Shown here: positions 16,383-26,048 of the stretch, piece by piece
Layout: the number at the start of each line of letters is the position of its first letter
Numbering within the stretch: position 1 is the first letter of the stretch
Origin: ZC4RG30 sp963777735
GTDB lineage: Bacteria; Pseudomonadota; Gammaproteobacteria; Steroidobacterales; Steroidobacteraceae
Assembly: GCA_963777735.1 (NCBI GenBank)
Contig: CAVZRQ010000005.1
Span: 124,001-188,000, forward strand
Direction: 5' to 3'
Length of the DNA stretch: 64,000 nucleotides
Made by a program: the position numbers and the translations under genes
Notes under the pieces: model-generated
Told to the model about the DNA's origin: nothing
Database searches by the model: none
What the model saw: the letters and a program-made list of their open reading frames with translations, nothing else

Positions 16383-16414
16383 GGGCGTTTCGTTCGGAAC
16401 AAGCTGGAGAGCAC

Positions 16415-17806
16415 ATGAAAGGCAAGCAGGGAGTCTCGCGACGCAAGGTTCTGGTGGGGGTTGCTCTGGCAGCCCTGTCCGCGCATGCCACGGTGTCCCA
16501 CGCGAAGCCACTGAAGCTGGAGAAGGAGCAGATCAAGATCGGCTTCATCAAGTTGACGGACATGGTGCCGCTGGCGATTGCCTACGAAAAAGGCTACTTC
16601 GAGGACGAAGGCCTGTATGTGACGCTGGAGCCGCAGGCCAACTGGAAGGTCGTGCTGGATCGCGTGATCACCGGGGAACTCGACGCCTCGCACATGCTGG
16701 CCGGTCAGCCGCTGGGCGCAACCATCGGCATCGGCACCAAGGCAGACATCATCACTGCCTTCAGCATGGATCTGAATGGCAATGCCATCACGGTCTCGAA
16801 TGCGGTCTGGCAGCAGATGCTGCCGAATGTTCCGAAGGACGCGACGGGCAAGCCGGTGCGCCCGGTCAAGGCCAATGCGCTGAAGCCCGTCATCGACCAG
16901 TTCAAGGCTTCCGGCAAGCCGTTCCGCATGGGCGTGGTGTTCCCGGTATCCACGCACAACTATGAGCTGCGCTACTGGCTGGCTTCGGGTGGCGTACATC
17001 CAGGCTTCTACTCTCCGTCGGATGTCACCGGCCAGATCAAGGCCGATGTGCTGATCTCCGTTACGCCACCGCCGCAGATGCCCGCCACCATGGAAGCCGG
17101 CACCATCAATGGCTATTGCGTTGGTGAACCCTGGAACCAGCAGGCCCTGTTCAAGAAGGTGGGCTTGCCGGTCATCACCGATTACGAGATCTGGAAGAAC
17201 AATCCGGAAAAGGTCATTGGCGTCACCCGAGCCTGGGCCGACAAGAACCCGAACACGCACCTGGCGATGATCAAGGCGCTGTTGCGCGCGGCGGCCTGGC
17301 TCGACGCCAGCCCGGCCAATCGCAAGGAGGCCGCGGCACTGATCTCGCAGTCGCAGTATGTCGGTGCCGACGTGCGGGTGATCTCGGCCAGCATGACCGG
17401 AACATTCGAATACGCACCCGGCGAGAAGCGTGCGGTTCCGGACTTCAATGTGTTCTACCGCTATCACGCCACCTATCCCTTCCTCAGTGACGCGATCTGG
17501 TATCTGACCCAGATGCGTCGCTGGGGCCAGATTCCGGAGGGCAAGCCGGACAGCTGGTACATCGAGACGGCGAAGAAGGTCTATCGACCGGACATCTATC
17601 TGCAGGCCGCGAAGCTGCTGCTGGAAGAAGGCAAGCTCAAGAAGGAAGACGTGCCCTGGGAGTCGGATGGCTTCAAGCCCGCGACCAAGGACTTCATCGA
17701 TGGCAAGGAATATGACGGCCGCAAGCCCAATGCCTACATCGACACTTTCACGATCGGTCTGAAAGGCCAGCAGAAGGTCGAGGGCGCGAATGTCACTGGC
17801 AAGTAG
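16415..17806 (+). CDS. nrtA: Nitrate ABC transporter substrate-binding protein
   Basis: This is the periplasmic nitrate-binding protein of an NrtABC-type uptake system, 463 residues. It begins with a Tat signal (SRRKVLVGVALAALS). The CmpA/NrtA fold blocks are clear: QIKIGFIKLTDMVPLAIAYEKGYF, LDASHMLAGQPLGA, the MDLNGNAIT anion-binding region and a NGYCVGEPWNQ motif. It is the first gene of the operon, behind the sigma-54 promoter and attenuator. GGAG sits before the ATG. The nrtB start overlaps its 3' end. NasS downstream is a shorter cytoplasmic relative without the signal. Confidence 0.93.
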   Translation: MKGKQGVSRRKVLVGVALAALSAHATVSHAKPLKLEKEQIKIGFIKLTDMVPLAIAYEKGYFEDEGLYVTLEPQANWKVVLDRVITGELDASHMLAGQPLGATIGIGTKADIITAFSMDLNGNAITVSNAVWQQMLPNVPKDATGKPVRPVKANALKPVIDQFKASGKPFRMGVVFPVSTHNYELRYWLASGGVHPGFYSPSDVTGQIKADVLISVTPPPQMPATMEAGTINGYCVGEPWNQQALFKKVGLPVITDYEIWKNNPEKVIGVTRAWADKNPNTHLAMIKALLRAAAWLDASPANRKEAAALISQSQYVGADVRVISASMTGTFEYAPGEKRAVPDFNVFYRYHATYPFLSDAIWYLTQMRRWGQIPEGKPDSWYIETAKKVYRPDIYLQAAKLLLEEGKLKKEDVPWESDGFKPATKDFIDGKEYDGRKPNAYIDTFTIGLKGQQKVEGANVTGK

Positions 17807-18841
17807 CAGCTTGCGCACGCGGCAGACGCCAGAGCGCCTGTGCCGCGTGCTCAGCGCTGCTGGGCCTCGGCTTTGTGGTTCCCATCGTGCGGATGGCCTA
17901 TGGCGAAGACGCGCGCATGCAGCTCAAGAGCCTCTGGGAGCTGGCTGGTGTGCCACTGCTCGCGATGCTGGTATTCGGGTTGCTGTGGTCGTTCTTTGCA
18001 GCACGCATCCAGACGAGCCTCGGCCAGATTCCAGGGCCCGCAGCAGTGTGGGAACAGGCAGGTGCGCTGTGGGCCGACCACAAATCCGAGCGCGAGCGGC
18101 AGGTGGAGTTCTACGAGCGGCAGGAGCGCCGCAATGTCGAACGACTGGCGGAAGACCCTGCTGCGGAAGCCACGGACGTGCGGTACACCGGACGTCCAAC
18201 CTACATCGACCAGATCTTCACCAGCCTGAAGACGGTGTTCACCGGGTTCCTGTTTGCCACGCTGCTGGCGGTACCCATCGGAATCCTCTGCGGCATGAGC
18301 CGCACGATGAATGCCGCCATCAATCCGTTCGTGCAGGTGTTCAAGCCCATCTCGCCACTGGCCTGGCTGCCGATCGTGACCTTGCTGGTCAGCGCCCTGT
18401 ACACCAGCGAGAACCCGGTATTCGAGAAATCCTTCCTGGTTTCCGCCGTGACGGTGGCGCTGTGTTCGCTCTGGCCCACGGTGATCAATACCTCGCTGGG
18501 CGTCGCCTCCATCGACAAGGACCTGCTCAACGTCGCCAAGGTGCTGAATCTCGGCTGGAGGACGCGTCTCCTGAAGCTGGTGCTGCCTTCGTCGCTGTCC
18601 GTTGATCTTCACCGGCATGCGCCTGTCGCTGGGCGTGGGCTGGATGGTGCTGATCGCCGCCGAGATGCTGGCGCAGAACCCGGGTCTCGGAAAGTTCGTC
18701 TGGGATGAATTCCAGAACGGCAGCGCGGAGTCCATGAGCCGCATGCTGGTGGCGGTCTTCACGATCGGATTCATCGGCTTTCTGCTCGATCGCGTGATGC
18801 TGACGCTGCAGAGCCTCACCGACTTCAGTGCGAGGCGCTGA
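17790..18841 (+). CDS. nrtB: Nitrate ABC transporter permease, two frameshifts
   Basis: The permease forms the inner-membrane channel for nitrate. Homology runs through three frames: an N-terminal piece from the ATG at 17790 (MSLASSSLRTRQTPERLC), a main part from about 17862 with a first helix (LAMLVFGLLWSFF) and the long periplasmic insert, and the last two helices after about 18595 (IFTGMRLSLGVGWMVL). The ABC permease cytoplasmic loop is present around VASIDKDLLNVAKVLNLGW. The start overlaps nrtA by 17 bases. Both breaks look like single-base errors, since nothing else is lost. Confidence 0.85.
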
Positions 18842-18845
18842 AGCC

Positions 18846-20526
18846 ATGCCAATCCTGGAAATGAAGCAGGTCTGCAAGAGCTACGTGCAGGGTGCCGAAA
18901 GGCAGTCGGTGCTGAAGGATGTGGATCTGGCGATCGAGGAAGGGGAATTCGTGGCCCTGGTGGGATTCTCCGGCAGCGGCAAGACCACGCTGATATCGAC
19001 CCTGGCGGGGTTGATCGCGCCGGATTCCGGTGAGGTGCTTTTCAAGGGCAAGCCAGTTACGGGTGCATCGCCGGAGCGCGCTGTGGTGTTCCAGAGTTAC
19101 TCGCTCATGCCCTGGCTGTCGGTGACCGGAAATGTGGCGCTGGCCGTGGATGCCGTGCACAGCGGGATGTCATCGGCAGAACGCGCGGCGCTGATTGCCC
19201 GGTATGTAAAGATGGTTGGTCTGAGCCATGCGGCAGATCGCCGCCCGACCGAGCTCTCAGGAGGCATGCGGCAGCGCGTAGCAGTGGCGCGCGCGCTGGC
19301 CATGGAGCCCGAACTGCTGCTGCTCGACGAGCCGCTGTCAGCGCTGGATGCGCTGACTCGCGGCAAGTTGCAGGACGAGATCGAAGCCATCTGGGAAAGC
19401 AATCGACGCACGGTGGTGCTGGTAACCAACGACGTGGATGAGGCTCTGCTGCTGGCCGATCGGGTGATTGCACTGCTGCCAGGGAACGCCACCGGCCTGG
19501 GCCGTGAATTCCGCATCGATCTGCCGCGGCCCCGCGATCGCAAGGCGGTCAACGACAATCCCCGTTTCAAGGAATTGCGTGCCGAGATCACGACCTATCT
19601 GCAGGGCATCGGCAACGACCGCGTAGCCAGTCGCGATGCGGCAGTGAGCCTGCCGGACATCACGCCACTGAGCGTCCTCGACCGCCTGCCAAAGGCGGTG
19701 AGGGAGGCGCAGAAGGCAAAGCCCGCGCTGAGTCCGGAAAAGTACGTCGAACTCTACGAGGTGGTGAAGACCTATCCGACAGTGCGCGGACCGCTGACCG
19801 TGGTCGATCACTTCACGCTGGACATCGCACGTGGCGAGTTCGTCTCGCTGATCGGGCACTCCGGCTGCGGCAAATCCACCGTGCTTTCGATGGCGGCAGG
19901 CCTCACTGATGTGACCGATGGTGGCATCGTGCTTGATGGCCGCATGGTGGCGACTGCAGGGCCGGACCGGGGCATCGTCTTCCAGGCGCCAAACCTGCTG
20001 CCCTGGCTGACTGCGCGCGAGAACGTGGCACTTGGCGTGGAGCGGGTATTCCCGCATGCGACTGCGCAGCGAACGGCGCGACATCATCGAGTACTACCTG
20101 TCGCGCGTCGGGCTGGCAGACGCGATGGATCGCCGTGCCAGTGAACTTTCCAACGGCATGCGCCAGCGGGTCGGCCTGGCACGCGCCTTCGCGCTTTCGC
20201 CCAAGCTGCTGCTGCTCGACGAGCCCTTCGGCATGCTGGATGCGCTGACCCGCTGGGAACTGCAGGAAGTGCTGATGGATGTGTGGAAGCGCAGCCGCGT
20301 TACTGCCATCTGCGTCACCCATGACGTCGACGAGGCGATCCTGCTCGCCGATCGCGTGATCATGATGACCAATGGCCCCAATGCCCGCATCGGCAAGGTC
20401 ATGAAGGTCGACCTGCCGCGGCCGCGCACCCGACGCGCGCTGCTGGAGCATCCCCGCTACTACGAGTACCGCAGTGAGCTGCTGACATTCCTCAAGGAGT
20501 ACGAGCACGCGCCGGCCGCCGCCTGA
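18846..20526 (+). CDS. nrtC: Tandem-domain nitrate ABC transporter ATPase (NrtC-NrtD fusion), one frameshift
   Basis: One polypeptide carries two complete ABC domains. The first has Walker A GFSGSGKTT, signature LSGGMRQR and Walker B LLLLDEP. The second, after a linker of about 60 residues, has GHSGCGKST, signature LSNGMRQR and LLLLDEP. Cyanobacteria use two separate proteins, so this is a natural fusion giving a self-dimerising ATPase pair. A frameshift near 20052 (in a run of three Cs) separates ERVF from RMRLRSERRDIIEYY. The start is five bases after nrtB. Unlike cyanobacterial NrtC, there is no fused NrtA-like regulatory domain. Confidence 0.85.
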
Positions 20527-20560
20527 TGCTCTGCAAACAAACATGGAAGGGAGACACAAG

Positions 20561-21802
20561 ATGAAGCGAGTTCTGATCAAGGCAGTATGTGCTGAGCTGG
20601 CATGGCCGCCACCGCCCAGGCCGATGGGTTCGACCCGCTGGTGGGGGCAATCGGCGAGACCAAGTGGCTCGCGGACGCAAGGCTGCGCTTCGAGTCTGTG
20701 GATCAGGAACCGCTGGTCGAAGAGGCCAGCGCCATGACGCTGCGCGCGCGGCTGGGCTTCGAAACCGGCAAGGCCTGGGGCACCGCGCTGCTGGTGGAGG
20801 GTGACGCCATCTGGCCACTGATCACGGACTACAACAGCACCACCAATGGCAAGACGCTGTATCCGGTGGTCGCGGATCCGGAAGGTTATGAGTTGAACCG
20901 GCTTCAGTTGACCAATACCAGCATCATCGACACCACCATCACATTGGGGCGGCAGCGCATCGTCCTGGATGATCACCGCTTCGTGGGCAATGTGGGCTGG
21001 CGCCAGAACGAGCAGACCTTCGACGCACTGCGCGTGGTGAACAAGCACATTCCGAACGTGACGATCGACGTCAGCTACGTGAACCAGGTGAACCGGATCT
21101 TCGGGCCCGAAGGCCTGCCCGGCGCCAATGACGGACGTTTCACGGGCGACACCATCCTGGCCAATCTCTCCTGGCAGTTGCCGTTGGGCAAGTTGACGGG
21201 ATTCGGCTATCTGGTGGAGTTCGAGCAGGCGCCTGTTCCATTGCGTGATACCACGCAGACTTATGGCTTGCGCTTCCAGGGCGAGAAACCGCTGGCGAAG
21301 ATCAAGCTGGGCTATATCGCATCCTGGGCAACGCAGACCGATCGCGGTGCCAACCCGCTGGACTTCAGCAACAAGTACTTCCTCGGCGAGCTGACGGCCA
21401 CATTCCGCCAGTACAGCGTCGGGGGCGGGCATCGAAGTGCTGGAAGGCGACGGCGTGAAGGGTTTCACGACGCCGCTGGCCACGCTGCACAAGTTCCAGG
21501 GTTGGGCAGACAAGTTCCTGGCGACGCCAGTCAATGGACTGGAAGACAAGTACCTCAATCTCGGCTACCTGAAGAAAGGTGTCGGTCCGCTGGAGACGCT
21601 GAGTGTCGCGCTGAGCTGGCACGACTATGACTCGGAGCGACTCTCGATCAACTACGGTCAGGAGCTCGACCTGCAGCTGCAGGGAAAGTTCCGTCGCTTC
21701 ACCGGCACGCTGAAGTACGCAGACTACAACGCCGCAACAACCACCCCGTCTGCCGTGCGTGATACCAGCAAGTTCTGGGCGCAGCTGGACTTCACCTGGT
21801 AG
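20561..21802 (+). CDS. Alginate-export-like outer-membrane porin, two frameshifts
   Basis: A start with GGGAG upstream opens a signal peptide (MKRVLIKAVCA, continuing AATAQA after a frameshift near 20593). The mature part is rich in alternating strand patterns and starts ARLRFESVDQEP, as in alginate-export/beta-barrel proteins. It ends in FWAQLDFTW, a typical aromatic outer-membrane insertion signal. A second break near 21425 falls in a run of five Gs. Lying between the nrt transporter and nasT, it probably lets nitrate or nitrite across the outer membrane. That role is inferred from context only. Confidence 0.75.
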
Positions 21803-21804
21803 TC

Positions 21805-22413
21805 ATGCGGGTTCAAACTCCAGACCATGACAGAACATCGCTGCGCGTGCTGATCGTCGACCAGAACCTGCTTCGAGCGTCGATTCTGGAGGAGGGGCTG
21901 CGCGAGGCCGGCTATCGCGATCTCATCGTGGTCCGCGACATGCAGAACCTGCTGCGCAGGATCGTCGATGAAGAGCCGGATGTGATTCTCATCGACCTCG
22001 AGAACCCGAACCGCGACGTGCTGGAACAGATGTTCCAGGTGTCGCGGGTCGTGCGCAAGCCGGTGGCGATGTTCGTCGACCAGTCGGATCGCAGCGCCAT
22101 CGAAGCTGCCATCGATGCCGGTGTGGGCGCTTATGTGGTGGATGGTCTGCGCAAGGAGCGGGTGCAGTCGATCGTCGACATGACCATCAGTCGCTTCCGG
22201 GCATTCGAGAAGCTGCGCAACGAGCTGGATGACACCCGCCAGCAGCTGGCAGACCGCAAGCTGATCGATCGCGCCAAGGGGATCCTGATGAAGCAGCGGG
22301 GAGTGGGCGAAGAACGGGCCTACGAACTGATGCGCAAGGCTGCAATGGACGGCAATCTGCGCATCGCGCAGGTGGCGCAGAGCGTGATCACGGCCGCGGA
22401 GCTGCTCAAATGA
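21805..22413 (+). CDS. nasT: NasT, ANTAR-domain antitermination regulator
   Basis: Residues 14-130 form a response-regulator-like domain (LRVLIVDQNLLRASILEEGL, then ILIDLENPNRD). Residues 140-202 are the ANTAR RNA-binding domain, with LIDRAKGILMKQRGVGEERAYELMRKAAM. NasT proteins bind leader RNA and block termination when nitrate releases them from NasS. The predicted target is the leader at 16285-16382. The gene follows the porin by two bases and overlaps nasS by four (ATGA), fitting a stoichiometric NasS-NasT complex. Confidence 0.92.
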   Translation: MRVQTPDHDRTSLRVLIVDQNLLRASILEEGLREAGYRDLIVVRDMQNLLRRIVDEEPDVILIDLENPNRDVLEQMFQVSRVVRKPVAMFVDQSDRSAIEAAIDAGVGAYVVDGLRKERVQSIVDMTISRFRAFEKLRNELDDTRQQLADRKLIDRAKGILMKQRGVGEERAYELMRKAAMDGNLRIAQVAQSVITAAELLK

Positions 22414-23490
22414 GTATCGAGAACCGGGCAGAAGTCAGGATCGGGTTCATGCCGCTGCTGGACTGCGCACTGCTGGTGGTGGCGCATGAGGTGGGCATGG
22501 CGCGTCAGGCAGGGCTCACGCTGCGGCTGTTGCGAGAGTCTTCCTGGGCCAACATCCGCGACCGGGTTGCGATCGGTCATTTTGATGCCGCGCACATGCT
22601 GGGTCCGATGGTGGTTGCCGAGAACGTCGGCGCCGGATCACCTGGCTACTCCGCTGATCGCACCGGTGGCGCTGGGTACGGGTGCCAATGCCATCACGGT
22701 GTCCGGGCAGCTCTGGCAGGCCATGCAAGGGTACGGGGCGGGCATCGGCCTCAGTCCCGCCACGCAGGCGCAGGCCCTCGCAAAGGTGGTTGCGCAGCGA
22801 TCTGCGTCAGGCCTTGCGCCGCTGACCCTCGCCATGGTGTTTCCATTCTCCTGCCACAACTACCAGCTGCGCGACTGGCTGGAGTCTGCAGGGGTTGATC
22901 CCGAGCGTGACGTGCGCCTGGTGGTGCTGCCACCGCCATTGCTGGTGGATGCACTGCGCAGTGGTCAGGTCGATGGATTCTGCGTGGGTGAGCCCTGGAA
23001 CAGTCTCGCCGTGGATGCGGGTATCGGCGTGATCGCAGCGGTCTGCAGTGATGTCTGGGAGCGCCCACCTGAGAAGGTACTGGGCATGCGGGCCCGATTC
23101 GCCGAAGAGAACCTCGACACCGTGGCCGCGCTGGTGCGGGCGATTGATGCGGCATCGCGCTGGGCGGCGGATGCCAGCAATCGTGCGGATCTGGCGCAGC
23201 TGCTCAGCCAGCCCCGTTATGTGGGCGCACCTGCCCGCATCCTGCTGGCTGCGCTGAATGGATCCATTTGCGCTGCCAGCGGCAAGGAGCCGATCCAGCG
23301 ACCTGACTTCGTGTCGTTTGGTCCGGATTCCATCGTGCCCCACGAACGTTATGCCGAACTCTTCTATTCACGCATGCGGCGCTGGAACCAGGTTGGACCC
23401 GACAGTACGGGCGATGCACGGGCCCGGGCCGGCTTTCGCAGCGATATCTTCCGCAGTGCCTTGCAGGGCGTCGGGGCGAACAAGGAATGA
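22410..23490 (+). CDS. nasS: NasS nitrate/nitrite sensor, one frameshift
   Basis: NasS is a cytoplasmic relative of NrtA that binds nitrate and holds NasT inactive without it. It lacks a signal peptide and starts EVRIGFMPLLDCALLVVAHEVG. Matching blocks include FDAAHMLGPM, GTGANAITVS, FPFSCHNYQLRDWL and VDGFCVGEPWNS, shared with NrtA. A break near 22635, between VAENVG and HLATPLIAPVALG, needs one base to repair. Start and stop overlap its neighbours by four bases each (ATGA), so nasT-nasS-nirB are translationally coupled. Confidence 0.88.
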
Positions 23491-26048
23491 CTCTCATGTC
23501 AGGCACGCAAGGCGACCGCAGGCAATTGCTGGTGATCGGCAACGGGATGGTCGGACAACGCCTGCTCGAGAAGCTCGCAGCGGCCACACACGACTATGCG
23601 ATCACCGTGCTGTGTGAAGAGCCGCGACCAGCCTATGACCGCGTGGGGCTATCCGGCTTCTTCAACGGCAAGAGCGCAGAGGATCTGTCGCTGGTGCCAG
23701 AGGGGTTCTTCACCGAGTCCGGCATCACTCTGCATCTGTCAGAGCCGGTCACCGTCATCGACAGGGAGCGCCGGCAGGTCACCACCAGCACCGGGCGCAA
23801 GCTCACCTATGACAAGCTGGTGCTGGCCACTGGATCCTATCCATTCGTGCCGCCTATTCCAGGTCGTGATCGCAAGGACTGTCTGGTCTACCGAACCATC
23901 GAGGACCTGATCAGTATCCGCGAAGCTGCGCGCAGTGCACGAGTCGGCGCTGTGATCGGCGGCGGACTGCTGGGACTTGAGGCCGCGAAGGCGCTGGTCG
24001 ATCTCGGCCTGCAGACCCATGTGATCGAATTCGCGCCGCGGCTGATGGCGGTGCAGGTGGACGAGGGCGGCGGTCGGGTCCTGCGTCGCCACATCGAATC
24101 ACTCGGTGTGCGGGTGCATTGCGGCAAGTCCACCACCGGCATCGAGGCAGGTGCCGAGCACCAGCATGTGCTGCGCTTTGCCGACGGCGAATCGGTCGAA
24201 GCCGACGTGGTGGTGTTCTCGGCCGGTATCCGTCCGCAGGATGCCCTGGCCAAGGCCAGTGGCATCCAGATCGGCGCGCGTGGCGGGATTGTCATCGACA
24301 ACACCTGCCGCACCAGTGATGAGCACATCTATGCCATCGGAGAATGCGCGCTGTGGGAAGGGAAGCTCTATCGGCCTGGTGGCGCCGGGTTACCAGATGG
24401 CCGAGGTGGCTGCAGGCAGCCTGCTGGGTAACGGGAACAGGCAGTTCACCGGCGCCGACATGAGCACCAAGCTCAAGCTCATGGGAGTGGATGTGGCCTC
24501 GTTGGGCGATGCGCATGCTGCCGTTCCCGATTCCCAGTGCTGCACGCTGGTCGACGAACGCGCAGGCGTCTACAAGAAGCTCGTCATCAGCAAGGATGGC
24601 ACGCGGCTGCTCGGTGGCATCCTGGTGGGCGATGCCTCGGACTACGGCACCTGGCAGCAGCTCATGCTGAACAGCATGCAGCTGCCGGCGAAGCCGGAAT
24701 CATTGCTGGTGCCAGCGGGTGATCCTGGCGACAGCGCCGGAATGGGCGTAGCAGCTTTGCCGGCAAGCGCACAGATCTGCTCCTGCAACAACGTCAGCAA
24801 GGGCGATATCTGCGCTGCCGTGGAAGCCGGCGTCGTGACCATTGGCGGCATGAAGAAGGCCAACAAGGCAGCCAGCTCCTGTGGTGGCTGCAGCCAGCTC
24901 GTGCAGCAGATCATCAAGGCGGAGCTGCTGCGTCGTGGCGTCGCGGTCAACAACCATCTCTGCGAGCACTTTCCCTATTCGCGCCAGGAGCTGTTCCACC
25001 TGGTGAAGGTCGGGCAGATCCGGACCTTCACGGACCTGGTTGGCAAAGCACGGCAAGGGTCTGGGCTGCGATATCTGCAAGCCGGCCGTGGCTTCGATCC
25101 TGGCCTCGCAGTGGAACGAGTTCGTGCTGAAACCCGACAAGGCCGTGCTGCAGGATACCAACGACTACTTCCTCGCGAACCTGCAGAAGGATGGCAGCTA
25201 TTCGGTGGTGCCGCGCATTCCGGGCGGCGAGATCACTCCCGACAAGCTGCTGGTCATCGCGCAGGTGGCGAAGAAGTATGGCCTGTACACCAAGATCACC
25301 GGCGGGCAGCGCATCGACCTGTTCGGTGCGCAGGTCAACCAGTTGCCACTGATCTGGAGCGAGCTGATTGCCGCAGGCTTCGAATCCGGACATGCCTACG
25401 GCAAGTCCCTGCGTACCGTGAAATCCTGCGTGGGCTCCACCTGGTGTCGATATGGCGTGCAGGACAGTGTCGGCTTCGCCATCGAGCTGGAGAATCGCTA
25501 CAAGGGTCTGCGCTCGCCGCACAAGATCAAGTTCGCGGTGTCCGGCTGCACGCGTGAATGCGCCGAGGCACAGAGCAAGGATGTGGGCGTCATCGCCACC
25601 GAGAAGGGCTGGAACCTGTATGTCTGCGGCAATGGCGGCATGAAGCCGCGCCACGCCGACCTGCTCGCCAGCGACCTCGATAAAGCAACGCTCATCCGCT
25701 ACGTCGACCGGTTCCTGATGTTCTATGTCCGCACGGCAGATCGTCTGCAACGAACCGCCGGCTGGCTGGAAAACCTCGAAGGCGGTCTCGACTATCTGCG
25801 TGCAGTGGTCTGTGACGACCGGCTGGGCATTGCCAACGAACTTGAAGCAGCGATGGCGCTGGTTGTGGGCACCTACGAGTGCGAGTGGAGGAAGGCGGTG
25901 GAAGATCCGGCCACTCTCAAGCGCTTCCGCCATTTCGTGAACAGTGAGTCGCTCGATAGCCAATATCGTGCTGGTCGAAGAGCGCGGCCAGCGCAGGCCA
26001 GCTTCAGCCGCTGAGCGCACGTTGAGCCGCATCAAGGTAATCGCATGA
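23487..26048 (+). CDS. nirB: Assimilatory NAD(P)H nitrite reductase large subunit, three frameshifts
   Basis: NirB reduces nitrite to ammonium in the cytoplasm. The N-terminal FAD/NAD domain (LLVIGNGMVGQRL, AVIGGGLLGLEAAKAL) is followed by a [2Fe-2S] BFD-like segment (CSCNNVSKGDI ... SSCGGCSQLV). The siroheme domain has the [4Fe-4S] cysteines CVGSTWC and CTREC. Breaks near 24385, 25052 and 25960 divide it. The correct C-terminus, ending about IKVIA, overlaps the next start at 26045 by four bases. The total of about 853 residues is normal for NirB. Confidence 0.9.

Noticed and set aside
19903..21558. 551-residue minus-strand open frame opposite nrtCD and the porin
   Set aside because: It is a shadow of high-GC coding sequence; the plus strand carries two Walker/signature ABC domains and a barrel with clear homology.
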